In this document: one piece after another, positions 51,464-60,086 of the stretch | Position numbering within the stretch: the first letter of the stretch is position 1 | How the letters are laid out: each line of letters begins with the position of its first letter | Assembly (NCBI RefSeq): GCF_004766055.1 | Contig: NZ_SPQR01000005.1 | Span: 62,001-126,000, forward strand | Direction: 5' to 3' | Source of the DNA: Desulfosporosinus sp. Sb-LF | Lineage (GTDB): Bacteria > Bacillota > Desulfitobacteriia > Desulfitobacteriales > Desulfitobacteriaceae | DNA length: 64,000 nt | Position numbers and translations under genes: made by a program | Notes under the pieces: generated by a model | Databases searched by the model: none | Seen by the model: the letters and a program-made list of their open reading frames with translations, nothing else | What the model was told of the DNA's origin: nothing

Positions 51464-53200
51464 CTATGTCATTTCCAACGCTTGCAAAAAGGGACCTATC
51501 TCATCAGCAGGTATAGGCCGACTAACGTAATACCCCTGAACTTTATTGCAGCCTATCTCACGCAAATAACCGAATTGATCCAAAGTTTCTACGCCCTCGG
51601 CGACAACATCCAGCCTGAGAATATGGGCAAGAGACACGATTGTCCGAGTGATCTCCTTCTCCGTATCCCCCTGTTCAAAATTATCAATAAACGTTTTATC
51701 AATTTTCAGAACATCCAAAGGCAGATCCTTCAAGTAATTTAGGGAAGAATAGCCGGTCCCGAAATCATCGAGAGCTATCTTCACACCCTTACTTCTGAAC
51801 TTACTCAAAATAGCTGAAACCCTTGACAGGTCATCCACAAGAATGCTTTCCGTTATTTCCAGGCAAAGGGACGTTGCTACAAATTCTATCCCTTTAACTT
51901 GTTGCATCACAGTGGCATAAAAACCTTCATGGCTCAACTGAACAGGAGATAGATTGACCGCGATCGTCAAATGGCCCAGCCCCTGCCGCCGCCAGACTTC
52001 TATCTGTTGGCATGCCTGCTGCAAAACCCATAGTCCGATCGGAATAATTAATCCCGAATCTTCAGCAAGTGGGATGAATTCCAACGGAGATACCTGGCCG
52101 TGAGTCGGACTATCCCAGCGAAGTAAGGCTTCTACCCCAATGATTTGTCCACTATGTAAATCCAGTTGTGGCTGGTAAAGTAGTCTCAGTTCATTTCTTG
52201 ACAAGGCCTCGTGCAGTTCTCTCTCCATTTGAGTTCGCTTAATAAGCGCCGTTTTAATCGCTACTTCATAAAAGGCGTTCCTGTTTTTTCCTTCTTTTTT
52301 AGCCTGATGCAAAGCGGCATCCGCATTTTTGATTAACTCCTCGGCATTATGCCCATCTTCCGGATATATTGCCACTCCAGTAGAACAAGCCAGTTGAATT
52401 TCCCGACCTTGAACCATCATAGGCCTGGCCATAAGCTGCCGCAAATGTTCAATCCGTTCAGCAAGTGCCTTCTTTCCCTCAATTTCCGAAAATAAGATAA
52501 GAAATTCATCGCCACTCGGTCTAGCCACCAGCAGCTCTGGACCTAGAAACTCGGTCATCGTCCTACCTGCCGCTTGCAGGACATCATCCCCAAAATACTG
52601 CCCATATAAATCATTAATGCGTTGAAAGTTATCCAGATCCATATAAACAACCGCACAAGTACCTGAATCAGCCAGTCTCTGTTGGACAGCCACCGTCGTC
52701 CGATAAGTGAACATGGAGCGATTCGGCATTTGGGTCAGGCTATCAAAGTAAGTCAACCTATTCAATTGACTAGCTTTTTGCTTTAGCTCACTGATTTCGG
52801 TCAGGGTACCGGAGGCAAATAAGCTTCCACTGGTTGCATCTCCATCCATTATTCGCTCCGTCAGATGACCCTTTATCAAGATATGCCGCATCTTCCCCAG
52901 GCGATTAATCATACGGAATTCAACCGCTAACTTTGGGGTGAGACGCTGAACCAATTTCTCAACACTTTCAGCAACTTGCTTGCGATCCGCTGGATGAATT
53001 AAGGGATAAAAGTCTTCAATCAAACGAATAGTCTGCTCTTGTTCCTGTGTATAACCGTTCATAACATAAAATTGTCGGGAAAGATACAGCTTTCCACTAC
53101 AACCATCGAGAAACCATAAAATATCGTTCGTTTCCAAAAACAATTCCTGGAACAGTTGGGGTATATCCCATTTATGATCCTCATGCGCAAGACTGTCCAC
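51464..53200 (-). CDS. PAS-GGDEF-EAL cyclic-di-GMP enzyme
   Basis: Cytoplasmic protein of 578 residues. PAS domain 10-150, GGDEF about 160-320 and EAL about 330-575. The diguanylate-cyclase site reads ARPSGDEFLILF, so the first Gly is Ser, which may lower or abolish synthesis. The phosphodiesterase site is intact: IGVEALLRWDSP, AVNLSPVQ, LEITESIL, ALDDFGTGYSSL and DVLKIDKTFI, and AEGVET. Net c-di-GMP hydrolysis is expected. Start is GTG 53200 after AGGGGGG. In one operon with a CheA-like protein, receivers and a kinase; a c-di-GMP riboswitch lies at 15.4 kb. Confidence 0.9.
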   Translation of the reverse strand: MDSLAHEDHKWDIPQLFQELFLETNDILWFLDGCSGKLYLSRQFYVMNGYTQEQEQTIRLIEDFYPLIHPADRKQVAESVEKLVQRLTPKLAVEFRMINRLGKMRHILIKGHLTERIMDGDATSGSLFASGTLTEISELKQKASQLNRLTYFDSLTQMPNRSMFTYRTTVAVQQRLADSGTCAVVYMDLDNFQRINDLYGQYFGDDVLQAAGRTMTEFLGPELLVARPSGDEFLILFSEIEGKKALAERIEHLRQLMARPMMVQGREIQLACSTGVAIYPEDGHNAEELIKNADAALHQAKKEGKNRNAFYEVAIKTALIKRTQMERELHEALSRNELRLLYQPQLDLHSGQIIGVEALLRWDSPTHGQVSPLEFIPLAEDSGLIIPIGLWVLQQACQQIEVWRRQGLGHLTIAVNLSPVQLSHEGFYATVMQQVKGIEFVATSLCLEITESILVDDLSRVSAILSKFRSKGVKIALDDFGTGYSSLNYLKDLPLDVLKIDKTFIDNFEQGDTEKEITRTIVSLAHILRLDVVAEGVETLDQFGYLREIGCNKVQGYYVSRPIPADEIGPFLQALEMT

Positions 53201-53218
53201 TTCTTCTCGCCCCCCTGT

Positions 53219-53617
53219 TTACAACCACTGCCTGGTAATAGCCAACAAATCTCCGATATCGAAGGGCTTCGTGAGATAATCATCCATGCCTGCCTCCAAG
53301 CATATCTCCCTATCACCCTTTAACGCGTAGGCTGTTACAGCAATTACCGGGACATTCCTTGAGGAAGGCTTTTCTATCTCCCGGATCATACGAACGGCTG
53401 TTAATCCGTCTAATTCCGGCATACGCACATCCATCAAGATTAGATCAGGTTTGACTTGAGAAAACAAGCTGACAACCTCAACTCCAGTAACCGCTATGTG
53501 AACCTGGAAACCAGCCTCGCCTAAAATCTTAGTTATGATCTTTCGACACACTGGGTCGTCTTCAGCTAGTAGAACGGTCTTTTTCTGAACTTTCTTATCT
53601 GTCGATTCCAATATCAT
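53219..53617 (-). CDS. Stand-alone receiver-domain response regulator B
   Basis: Single receiver of 132 residues, no output domain: VLLAEDDPVCRK, phospho-Asp in DLILMDVRMPELDG, VIAVTAYALKGD and DDYLTKPFDIG. This type follows hybrid kinases as a shuttle or sink. It overlaps the preceding receiver gene by 4 bases, so the two are translationally coupled. The N-terminus ESTDKKVQKK is a short basic extension. Confidence 0.9.
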   Translation of the reverse strand: MILESTDKKVQKKTVLLAEDDPVCRKIITKILGEAGFQVHIAVTGVEVVSLFSQVKPDLILMDVRMPELDGLTAVRMIREIEKPSSRNVPVIAVTAYALKGDREICLEAGMDDYLTKPFDIGDLLAITRQWL

Positions 53618-54033
53618 TCCTTCTTCATCTCTTGCTTATCGTCAATCAGACCCAGACTTTGTAGCACTTCCGTGAACTTTTGCACGTCAATGGGTTTCCA
53701 CGCATAGGCCTCACACCCACTCCCATAAGCGCTCAGGACAGTTTTCTGGTCATTCAGGGCAGTCGTCATAATCACTTTAACCCGTTCCAGATCCGCTATC
53801 TTCTTTTCCTGTTCAATGTCTCGAATCATACGCAAAGCCTTCAGACCATCCAGCTTAGGCATCATAATATCAAGACACACCAGATCATAGGGTTTATTTT
53901 CTTTAAGTGCCGACAGGAATGAATCAATTGTCTCCAAACCATCGACCGCCACATCACATTCTCCATATCTCGTCAGAAACCTTTGCATAAATTTTCGACT
54001 GGTTAAATCATCTTCTGCAATAAGTATTCTCAT
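53614..54033 (-). CDS. Stand-alone receiver-domain response regulator A
   Basis: Single receiver of 139 residues: ILIAEDDLTSRKFMQRFLTR, DLVCLDIMMPKLDG, VIMTTALND and Lys in AYAWKPIDV. The switch residue region IMTTALND is typical of receivers coded next to CheA-like phosphotransfer proteins. GAGAAGGAGG precedes the ATG, 29 bases after the CheA-like stop. No output domain. Confidence 0.9.
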   Translation of the reverse strand: MRILIAEDDLTSRKFMQRFLTRYGECDVAVDGLETIDSFLSALKENKPYDLVCLDIMMPKLDGLKALRMIRDIEQEKKIADLERVKVIMTTALNDQKTVLSAYGSGCEAYAWKPIDVQKFTEVLQSLGLIDDKQEMKKE

Positions 54034-54062
54034 GATTTACCACCTCCTTCTCTTTCGTCGAT

Positions 54063-55178
54063 TTAGCCTGGCGGAATCGTGCGGATGGATGTAACAACAT
54101 CCTGCAATTCACCCGTTAGCTTCTGTAGTTGACGAAACGCTTCGTTAAAGCTGTCCAACCCCAATTCGGCCAACTCCGGGTTACGAGTCACCTTCGACTC
54201 GGCAATCACAATCTCACCGACTAAATTCATCAGCCTATCAAGCTTGTTTATACTTACACTGATCAGACCTCGAGTACTTTTTTCAATATATTCCTTTTCT
54301 GACTGAACCTTCGCTGGATTCCCTACGCTTGCTTCTTCATTAGGCACTAGCAAATCCAATCCATGCGACAAATCTCGGATATCTTTTTCATACCCTTCCA
54401 CACGAGTTAGCTCATACGACTTTAAGAACAAGGCCTCCTGGATCATCTCCCGGAGCACTTTTTCATCGGTATTCGACGACAGATAAATGGTAAAACCGTT
54501 TTTGTTGATAAATTCAGCGCTGTCATTTTCAGCGATGATATCCTTAGGACGATAATAGAGTTCCTGGCACAATTCCTTTAGATTATGAATAATCGTATAG
54601 GCTCGGATATTTTCCATCAAACATCCATCTTCAAAGAAGATCCGAATAATATACCTTCGTTCAACCCTTTCCATTGGGGGTACATAGGAACTTATATAGA
54701 AGACTTTTCGCTCCCCAAGACCTATCTCCAGCGATTCTTTCTGCTCGGCTGCACTGCCCTCAGAGCCCCGCAAAGAAATAAGATATTCTTTGATCTCCCC
54801 TGAGAGTTCTTCATGCCCGCTTTCAGGTATTGTCCCTTCTTTGATCTGGGCGATTTCCCGTTTAATGATGTCCACAGCTTCTAGAACAAGATCGCACACT
54901 CGTGTGAAAGCGATGAGCTGAGTTTTGTTGTCTCGAAAGAAATAAAAGAGTTCTTCTAAGGAATGGGTTAAAGTGGAGATTCCCTTAAACATCATCATAG
55001 CTGATGAACCCCTGATGGTATGCATTATCCGGAAAACTTGATTAACCTCTTCGCCACTTAGATTATTACTCTTCTCTGTATTCAAAAGGATTCTTTCTAG
55101 CTGTTCGAGTAGCTGAAGCGTTTCAAAAATAAACATTTCCAGCATAGGTTCCCTGTTCAAGTAACTTTCCTCGGACAT
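54063..55178 (-). CDS. CheA-like phosphotransfer protein lacking the kinase domain
   Basis: Protein of 371 residues. An Hpt (P1) domain fills 1-115 with phospho-His H53 in FRIMHTIRGSSAMMMF. A middle P2-like region (about 165-285) has RRYIIRIFFEDGCLMENIRA. The C-terminal P3-type dimerisation helices read VSINKLDRLMNLVGEIVIAE and LTGELQDVVTSIRTIPPG, and the protein stops exactly there. The ATPase (P4) and CheW-like (P5) domains of CheA are absent, and no remnant follows. It can accept or pass phosphoryl groups but cannot autophosphorylate. AGGAGATG precedes the ATG. Second gene of the operon. Confidence 0.85.
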   Translation of the reverse strand: MSEESYLNREPMLEMFIFETLQLLEQLERILLNTEKSNNLSGEEVNQVFRIMHTIRGSSAMMMFKGISTLTHSLEELFYFFRDNKTQLIAFTRVCDLVLEAVDIIKREIAQIKEGTIPESGHEELSGEIKEYLISLRGSEGSAAEQKESLEIGLGERKVFYISSYVPPMERVERRYIIRIFFEDGCLMENIRAYTIIHNLKELCQELYYRPKDIIAENDSAEFINKNGFTIYLSSNTDEKVLREMIQEALFLKSYELTRVEGYEKDIRDLSHGLDLLVPNEEASVGNPAKVQSEKEYIEKSTRGLISVSINKLDRLMNLVGEIVIAESKVTRNPELAELGLDSFNEAFRQLQKLTGELQDVVTSIRTIPPG

Positions 55179-55189
55179 GCCTTCATCTC

Positions 55190-55771
55190 CTATTTTTGTT
55201 CTAACACTTTATTTAAGGCACTGAGTATCTTGGCCTTCAGGTCCTCTCCAGTATCCGTCATTTTCCAACGCCAGGTTATACCCCACAAAATGCCCATTAC
55301 CAGTTCTGTCAACTCTTCCGCTGCCATTGTGCAAATTAGTTCTCCCGTCTTCAGACCTTGTTCGAGTAGCTTGGCCATAAAATTATAACGATTGTCTATT
55401 ATATTCCGCATTTTCTGTCTACTTGACAACTCATATTGAAATACATCCAACGAAAACAATATAGTTGTAATCTGAGGATAGCTATGATAATAGGAAGCAT
55501 AAGACCCCACATAATAGGCTAGAGCCTCTCGGCAGGGCATCTTTTGTTCAAGGATCGTATTCTGAATCACCTCGTCAAAGGATGCGAAACGCTCCAAAAC
55601 GGTCAAGATGATGTCCTGCTTGCTGTCAAACTGTTTATAGATAGCGGGTTCAGTGATTCCTTCTCGCCGGGCTAATTCTTTTGTTGTCAGACCCTTAATC
55701 CCTAGTTCGTCTAATAAGTCCACTGCATCGATAATAATCATTTCTCTGCGCTTTAAATATTTGTTGTACAT
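55190..55771 (-). CDS. TetR-family transcriptional regulator
   Basis: Regulator of about 193 residues with an N-terminal HTH (AVDLLDELGIKGLTTKELAR, then TEPAIYKQFDSKQDIIL) and a variable ligand-binding C-terminal part. ATG 55771 follows TTAGAGGTG. First gene of the signalling operon; a perfect 18-bp palindrome 13 bases before the ATG is the likely autorepressor site. The inducer is unknown. Confidence 0.88.
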   Translation of the reverse strand: MYNKYLKRREMIIIDAVDLLDELGIKGLTTKELARREGITEPAIYKQFDSKQDIILTVLERFASFDEVIQNTILEQKMPCREALAYYVGSYASYYHSYPQITTILFSLDVFQYELSSRQKMRNIIDNRYNFMAKLLEQGLKTGELICTMAAEELTELVMGILWGITWRWKMTDTGEDLKAKILSALNKVLEQK

Positions 55772-55783
55772 TTTCACCTCTAA

Positions 55784-55801
55784 GGTTAGTTATAACTAAC
55801 C
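55784..55801. promoter_or_regulatory. Perfect palindromic operator upstream of the TetR operon
   Basis: GGTTAGTTATAACTAACC is an exact 18-bp palindrome lying between the ribosome site of tetR and its expected promoter. It is the best candidate for the TetR binding site. A related sequence occurs at 58373-58391 upstream of modA. Confidence 0.8.
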
Positions 55802-55980
55802 AACCTTATTATATTTGTTTCCTTGTTTCCCCGTCAATGGTAACGGAATATTCCGATATCAACGAATCCGTAATAAGCTACTGCACAGATTCTCACTTTG
55901 ATGAAATTTAACCAATTTTGCCCCTATTACCTAATTAAATTCTGTCTGTTCATACAGAAATTTGATGATTCTATCCAAAA

Positions 55981-56026
55981 ATATTAAGGATTATTCACCT
56001 ATGGCAAGATGAATAATCCTTAATAT
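55981..56026. terminator. Terminator hairpin
   Basis: ATATTAAGGATTATTCA and TGAATAATCCTTAATAT form a perfect 17-bp stem around CCTATGGCAAGA. It lies downstream of modC and upstream of the tetR promoter region, so it ends the mod operon. Confidence 0.8.
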
Positions 56027-56070
56027 TTACCTGGATCTCTTGAAAAAAGGGTTGAACAAACGAAAACAAG

Positions 56071-56751
56071 TTACAACCCTTTAGTACTCCTTATAATCTC
56101 TTGTTTCCCTCGATCGAGCCTAATAATCTGATCCCCAAGCTCTTCCGCCTCCTGAACATCGTGGGTGACCAAGATGAAGGGGATCTGCCATCGTGCTTGG
56201 AGCTTGAGCAACTCTAGTTGGAGTGTTTTTCGCGTATCAGAATCGAGAGCGGAGAGCGGTTCATCAAGCAACAAAAGTTCAGGTTCGGTCATCAACGCAC
56301 GGGCAAGCGCAACTCTTTGTCTTTCACCGCCTGAAATCTGATTAGGATAGCGATTTCGAAGATGTTCTATCTTTAGCATATCTAATAGATTTGAACTATT
56401 GAGGACTTTATTGGGGGCACTCTCTTTGTTCAAGGTACTCCCTTCTTTGGGTTTTCCATAAATAACATTTTTCTCAACGGTCATGTGCGGAAAGAGAGCA
56501 TAGTCCTGAAATACATACCCTATGCGTCTATTTCTAATAGGAAGATCCACACTTAGCTCAGAAGAAAAGACTGTCCGGTCGCGGATAATAATCTCTCCCC
56601 AAGAGGGGGTCTGAAGGCCTGCCACGCACTGCAAGATCGTCGTCTTGCCAGCACCCGAGGGACCAACAAGGACGAGAATACCATTTTTCAAAGAGATATC
56701 GGCTTCTAGTTCAAAGTGAGGTAACCTTTTTTTAAAATGAACCTTAAGCAT
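56071..56751 (-). CDS. modC: Molybdate ABC transporter ATPase
   Basis: ATPase of 226 residues. Walker A GPSGAGKTT, Q-loop YVFQDYALFPHM, signature ISGGERQRVALARAL, Walker B LLLLDEPLSALD, and switch THDVQEAEELG. It opens with LEADISLKNGILVLVGPSG, the ModC type. It is short because the C-terminal Mop/TOBE oxyanion-binding domain is missing, as in many Firmicutes. Its ATG overlaps the modB stop by one base. Tungstate transport is possible. Confidence 0.87.
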   Translation of the reverse strand: MLKVHFKKRLPHFELEADISLKNGILVLVGPSGAGKTTILQCVAGLQTPSWGEIIIRDRTVFSSELSVDLPIRNRRIGYVFQDYALFPHMTVEKNVIYGKPKEGSTLNKESAPNKVLNSSNLLDMLKIEHLRNRYPNQISGGERQRVALARALMTEPELLLLDEPLSALDSDTRKTLQLELLKLQARWQIPFILVTHDVQEAEELGDQIIRLDRGKQEIIRSTKGL

Positions 56752-57443
56752 TATTTGATACCCCCTCTCGGATCCCGCTCACGTTGAGATCGTTTCCCCC
56801 AACGGTTCAGTCCATAAATCACCAGAAAACTAAAGACCGTCATGATGATAACCAGTATGCTCGCTTGCCTTGTGTCGCCCGCCTCATTGGCAAAGTATAT
56901 GGCAATAGGCATAGTTTGAGTCTTGCCCGGAATATTTCCAGCAATCATCAACGTTGCTCCGAATTCCCCTAAAGACCGAGCGAAGGCCAAAACTAAGCCA
57001 GCAACAATGCCATTCCAAGCTAAGGGAAGAGTAATGGTGAAGAACACCCTTAGTTCTCTAGCCCCCAATGTACGCGCAGCCTTTTCAAGATTTTGATCAA
57101 CACTCTCAATCGCCGCCTTTACGGCTTGATACATTAAAGGAAAGGCAACGACAGCTGCTGCTATCACGGCTCCCGCTAATGTAAAGACGATTCTAGTATG
57201 GAACCATTGTTCGAATAGCCTACCTAAGGGCCCGTTCTTCCCAAATACATAAAGCAACATGAAACCAATAACCGAGGGGGGGAGTACCAAGGGTAAAGTA
57301 ATGATAGACTCAACAATATCTTTACCCCAAAACTCCCGCTTGGCCATAAGCCCAGCTGTCGGTATTGAAGAACACGTAACAATAATAACGGCAGCAAAGG
57401 CAACTTTCAGAGATAAAATAATTGGGATAAAGCTGAATTCCAT
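56751..57443 (-). CDS. modB: Molybdate ABC transporter permease
   Basis: Permease of 230 residues with five or six helices. Motifs are ITLPLVLPPSVIGFMLLYVF and the EAA loop EKAARTLGARELRVFFTITLP followed by LARSLGEFGATLMIAGNIPG, characteristic of ModB. GGGGGAGTCC precedes the ATG. It lies 22 bases after modA. Confidence 0.92.
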   Translation of the reverse strand: MEFSFIPIILSLKVAFAAVIIVTCSSIPTAGLMAKREFWGKDIVESIITLPLVLPPSVIGFMLLYVFGKNGPLGRLFEQWFHTRIVFTLAGAVIAAAVVAFPLMYQAVKAAIESVDQNLEKAARTLGARELRVFFTITLPLAWNGIVAGLVLAFARSLGEFGATLMIAGNIPGKTQTMPIAIYFANEAGDTRQASILVIIMTVFSFLVIYGLNRWGKRSQRERDPRGGIK

Positions 57444-57465
57444 TTGGACTCCCCCGGCAACTAAT

Positions 57466-58272
57466 TTATTTTGTTAAGGTCTTAAACCCATATTTTATGA
57501 AGACTTGCTGGGCGTCTGAACTCTGTAAGTACTTTAGAAACTCCTCTGCAACTTGTTTATTCTTGGTAGCTGCAATAACCGCTGCCGGGTAAGTAATGGG
57601 CTTGTGACTGCTTGCTGGAACAACAGTAACGACTTTAACTTTTGATGACCCTTGAACATCAGATTGGTATACAAGTCCTGCATCCACATTCCCTGTTTCT
57701 ACATAATTCAGAACCTGGGTCACATCCTTAGCCAACACTAACTTAGGCTGTAATGAACCCCAAAGTTTGAGATTCGTTAAGGATTCTTGAGCATATTTTC
57801 CGGCAGGCACAGACTCGGGTGTACCAATACTAATCTTATCAACACTCGATTTGGTCAAATCTTCGAGGGACGTAACCTTGTTATTATCCTTCCCCGTAAC
57901 TAAGACTAAATCATTTCCTACTAAGTCGACTTTACTCTCTTTAACTAACAAGTTCTTTTGTTCCAGAGCATCCATTTGTGTCTTTCCGGCAGAAATAAAG
58001 AGATCGGCCGGGGCACCCTGTTCTATTTGTTGTTGTAGGGTACCTGAAGCACCAAAAACAAAAGTAAGCTTTACCCCGGGAGCTTTCTGGGTATACACCT
58101 TTTGAAGTTCAGTCAATGAATCTTTCATACTGGCTGCGGCAGATACCATGATTTCTGTAGATTCGGCCTTTGTGACGTTTGTTGTTGGTTGGGTAGTATT
58201 GCCTGTACCACAGCCGACCAAAGATAGAATTAACAGAAAACTAAACATCAATAACCATGAAATTTTTTTCAC
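57466..58272 (-). CDS. modA: Molybdate-binding lipoprotein
   Basis: Substrate-binding protein of 268 residues. Signal peptide with lipobox LSLVGC (C21), Thr/Asn linker, then the ModA fold: VSAAASMKDSLTEL with the oxyanion-binding Ser residues, FGASGTLQQQIEQGAPADLF (Ser of second contact), and GLVYQSD (Tyr). Start is GTG 58272 after GAGGGGGAC. Delivers molybdate or tungstate to ModBC. The promoter interval to the divergent regulator is 229 bases. Confidence 0.93.
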   Translation of the reverse strand: MKKISWLLMFSFLLILSLVGCGTGNTTQPTTNVTKAESTEIMVSAAASMKDSLTELQKVYTQKAPGVKLTFVFGASGTLQQQIEQGAPADLFISAGKTQMDALEQKNLLVKESKVDLVGNDLVLVTGKDNNKVTSLEDLTKSSVDKISIGTPESVPAGKYAQESLTNLKLWGSLQPKLVLAKDVTQVLNYVETGNVDAGLVYQSDVQGSSKVKVVTVVPASSHKPITYPAAVIAATKNKQVAEEFLKYLQSSDAQQVFIKYGFKTLTK

Positions 58273-58372
58273 TTGAAGTCCCCCTCACACATTATGTAAA
58301 TGATTAGTTCAGTTAGCTCATTCTGGTTTATATTAGTTTATGTCTGGAATTCGGATAGGGTCAGCAACTGAT

Positions 58373-58391
58373 AACCTAACTATAACTAACA
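58373..58391. promoter_or_regulatory. Possible operator upstream of modA
   Basis: CCTAACTATAACTAAC resembles the TetR palindrome at 55784 (shared TATAACTAAC) and can also be read as a direct repeat GTTAG-TTATA-GTTAG on the minus strand. It lies about 100 bases upstream of modA and may bind the divergent HTH regulator or TetR. Confidence 0.4.
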
Positions 58392-58501
58392 AAACTAAAC
58401 TACATTGTCATTATACGATATGTTATAATTATTTTGCAATATAGTTTTAGTGTGTTTATTATATTCATGAAAAATCTTCAGAAGGGACAGGTGCGTTTGC
58501 T

Positions 58502-59461
58502 ATGTCCAATGATGTTTCTTATACGCCCCAAGAAGTCGCAAACATTCTTAGAATTTCCAAATTCACAGTTTATGAGCTTATAAAGCGAGGTGAGCTAGCG
58601 GCTTACCATATTGGTCGCAAGGTCCGAGTAGAGGGTGCCGATATTGAGAGTTATAAACAAAAATCTAAAGGACTTCATTGCCCAGACTCCTCGATGACAT
58701 CTCTATTAGACTCCCCTTCGCCGACCAAGGGATTAAATCATTGTTTCCCATCAGATGAAGGCTTAGTGATCTGTGGGCAAGATATTGTCTTAGACATCTT
58801 AACTCGCTATTTGGAAAAACAATTTCCACAGGTTCACTTTTTACGCCGCTATATTGGAAGCATCGACGGGCTTATGGCTCTTTACCGTGGACTTGCTAAC
58901 GTTGTTACTGCGCACTTATGGGATAGCGATACCAACGAATATAACCTTCCTTTTGTGCGAAGACTGTTACCAGGTCATCCTACTTGTATCATAAACATGG
59001 TTTATCGAATGGAAGGTTTCTATGTTGCCAAAGGAAATCCTAAGAATATAACTACTTGGAGTGACATAGTCAAGCCTGATGTTCGTTTTATTAACCGCGA
59101 AAGAGGGTCCGGTGCAAGAGTGTTGTTAGATGAACAACTAAGGACACTGGGTATTCGCCAGCAAGATATTCTCGGCTATGGAAATGAGGAAATGACTCAT
59201 TTGGCCATAGCGAGCAAAGTTGCGCGTGGGGAAGCAGACGTTGGTCTAGGAATTGAAAAGGTAGCTATGCAATTTATTAATCTTGATTTTATCCCGCTGC
59301 ATAAAGAACGCTATGATTTGGTAATACGCCTGGAAGATCTGGAGCGCCCACATTTTCAGGCTCTAATGAGCATCTTGAAATCCCCCTCATTTCGCAATGA
59401 AGTGATGGGAATTGGAGGGTATGACATATCCCGTATGGGAGAAATTATTGCCGAAATGTAG
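58502..59461 (+). CDS. HTH (MerR/excisionase type) plus periplasmic-binding-like regulator
   Basis: Protein of 319 residues. Residues 1-55 are an HTH_17/excisionase-type domain (SYTPQEVANILRISKFTVYE, GRKVRVEGADIESY). Residues about 85-319 are a soluble PBP-like domain (COG1910 type) with GLVICGQDIVLDILTRYLE, INRERGSGARVLLDEQL and ARGEADVGLGIEKVA. No signal peptide. It is divergent from modABC, and such proteins are thought to sense molybdate/tungstate in place of ModE. An AGGTG lies 10 bases before the ATG. Confidence 0.85.
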   Translation: MSNDVSYTPQEVANILRISKFTVYELIKRGELAAYHIGRKVRVEGADIESYKQKSKGLHCPDSSMTSLLDSPSPTKGLNHCFPSDEGLVICGQDIVLDILTRYLEKQFPQVHFLRRYIGSIDGLMALYRGLANVVTAHLWDSDTNEYNLPFVRRLLPGHPTCIINMVYRMEGFYVAKGNPKNITTWSDIVKPDVRFINRERGSGARVLLDEQLRTLGIRQQDILGYGNEEMTHLAIASKVARGEADVGLGIEKVAMQFINLDFIPLHKERYDLVIRLEDLERPHFQALMSILKSPSFRNEVMGIGGYDISRMGEIIAEM

Positions 59462-59785
59462 ATTTCAAAACAGATCCCTTGGCATACAAACCTATGCAAT
59501 TTTTTAAGGTTTATTTAAGGTCTACAATGTAGACTTAAACTATTATTTAGTTTTACTTGCAAAAACCGCGAAGGTCATGTGGCGATTCCATTCATTCGTC
59601 GAACCGTTAACTGACTTGGGTCTTCGACTGTTCAAGTTCGGGAAATACGCCAAAGATACCCCACTTAAGTAGAAAAGCGAAAAGTGGAAAAAAACAGAAG
59701 AAAAGCAGGGGACAGGCACATCGTTTCTTCACGAAACAACGTACCAGTCCCCCGCTTTTCTTTTCTTTTACAGCCCAAATTTTAA
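59462..59785. other. 324-bp intergenic region with a repeat-like terminator
   Basis: A 31-codon plus-strand frame from ATG 59578 (MWRFHSFVEPLTDLGLRLF and on to a stop at about 59671) looks like a protein fragment but has no ribosome site and is not recognised. The hairpin at 59701-59766 follows. Nothing else is seen. Confidence 0.4.
59701..59766. terminator. Large hairpin with GGGGACAG core (repeat-like)
   Basis: AAAAGCAGGGGAC pairs with GTCCCCCGCTTTT, with an inner stem CGTTTC / GAAACAACG, followed by CTTTTCTTTT. It can terminate on both strands. The GGGGACAGGCAC core is of the type found in dispersed palindromic elements of this bacterial group. Confidence 0.7.
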
Positions 59786-60080
59786 TTAAAATTTAGCAAA
59801 TCCATCATCATCTTCGTCAGGATTTTCTTCGGATTCTATATCATTAACTGTTGCTGCACATTGTTCCACTTTCTTCGGCCAACCCATTGTGCCTTCAATC
59901 CCTGCTACATTGTCTAATTGACCTTTCACAGCACCGGGTACACGGAGCGTTCTAATATCTAACTTTTCAACAGCAGTTTCTACAGGCGTAGGGATTTGCG
60001 GTACATAGCTGTAAGGATAACGGTAAGCTCTTAAAAACAGGGAATTCAACTCTTCCACATGGACCCCAAAAAAACCTCCT
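59786..60080 (-). pseudogene. C-terminal remnant of an arylsulfotransferase-like protein
   Basis: The frame contains FLRAYRYPYSYVPQIPTPVE, LDIRTLRVPGAV and VAGIEGTMGWPKKVEQCA. This parallels the C-terminus of the intact protein at 62149 (MVYRAYRVPYEWAPQ, DVTTFRMPGAS, VDGVWPFQ...LCVAADEE). All six propeller repeats are missing. An in-frame ATG at 60163 exists, but the first 30 codons overlap the glutaredoxin fragment out of frame, and no ribosome site is present. Best read as a deletion remnant with its acidic tail (NPDEDDDG). Confidence 0.75.
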
Positions 60081-60086
60081 TGCGAT

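Noticed and set aside
54034-54062. Remnant of the CheA P4 kinase domain after the truncated protein
   Set aside because: Only 29 bases separate the stop from the next gene and they carry its ribosome site, so the kinase domain is cleanly absent.
58273-58501. Moco/Tuco RNA motif before modA
   Set aside because: No matching stem pattern seen on the minus strand; only possible protein-binding repeats.
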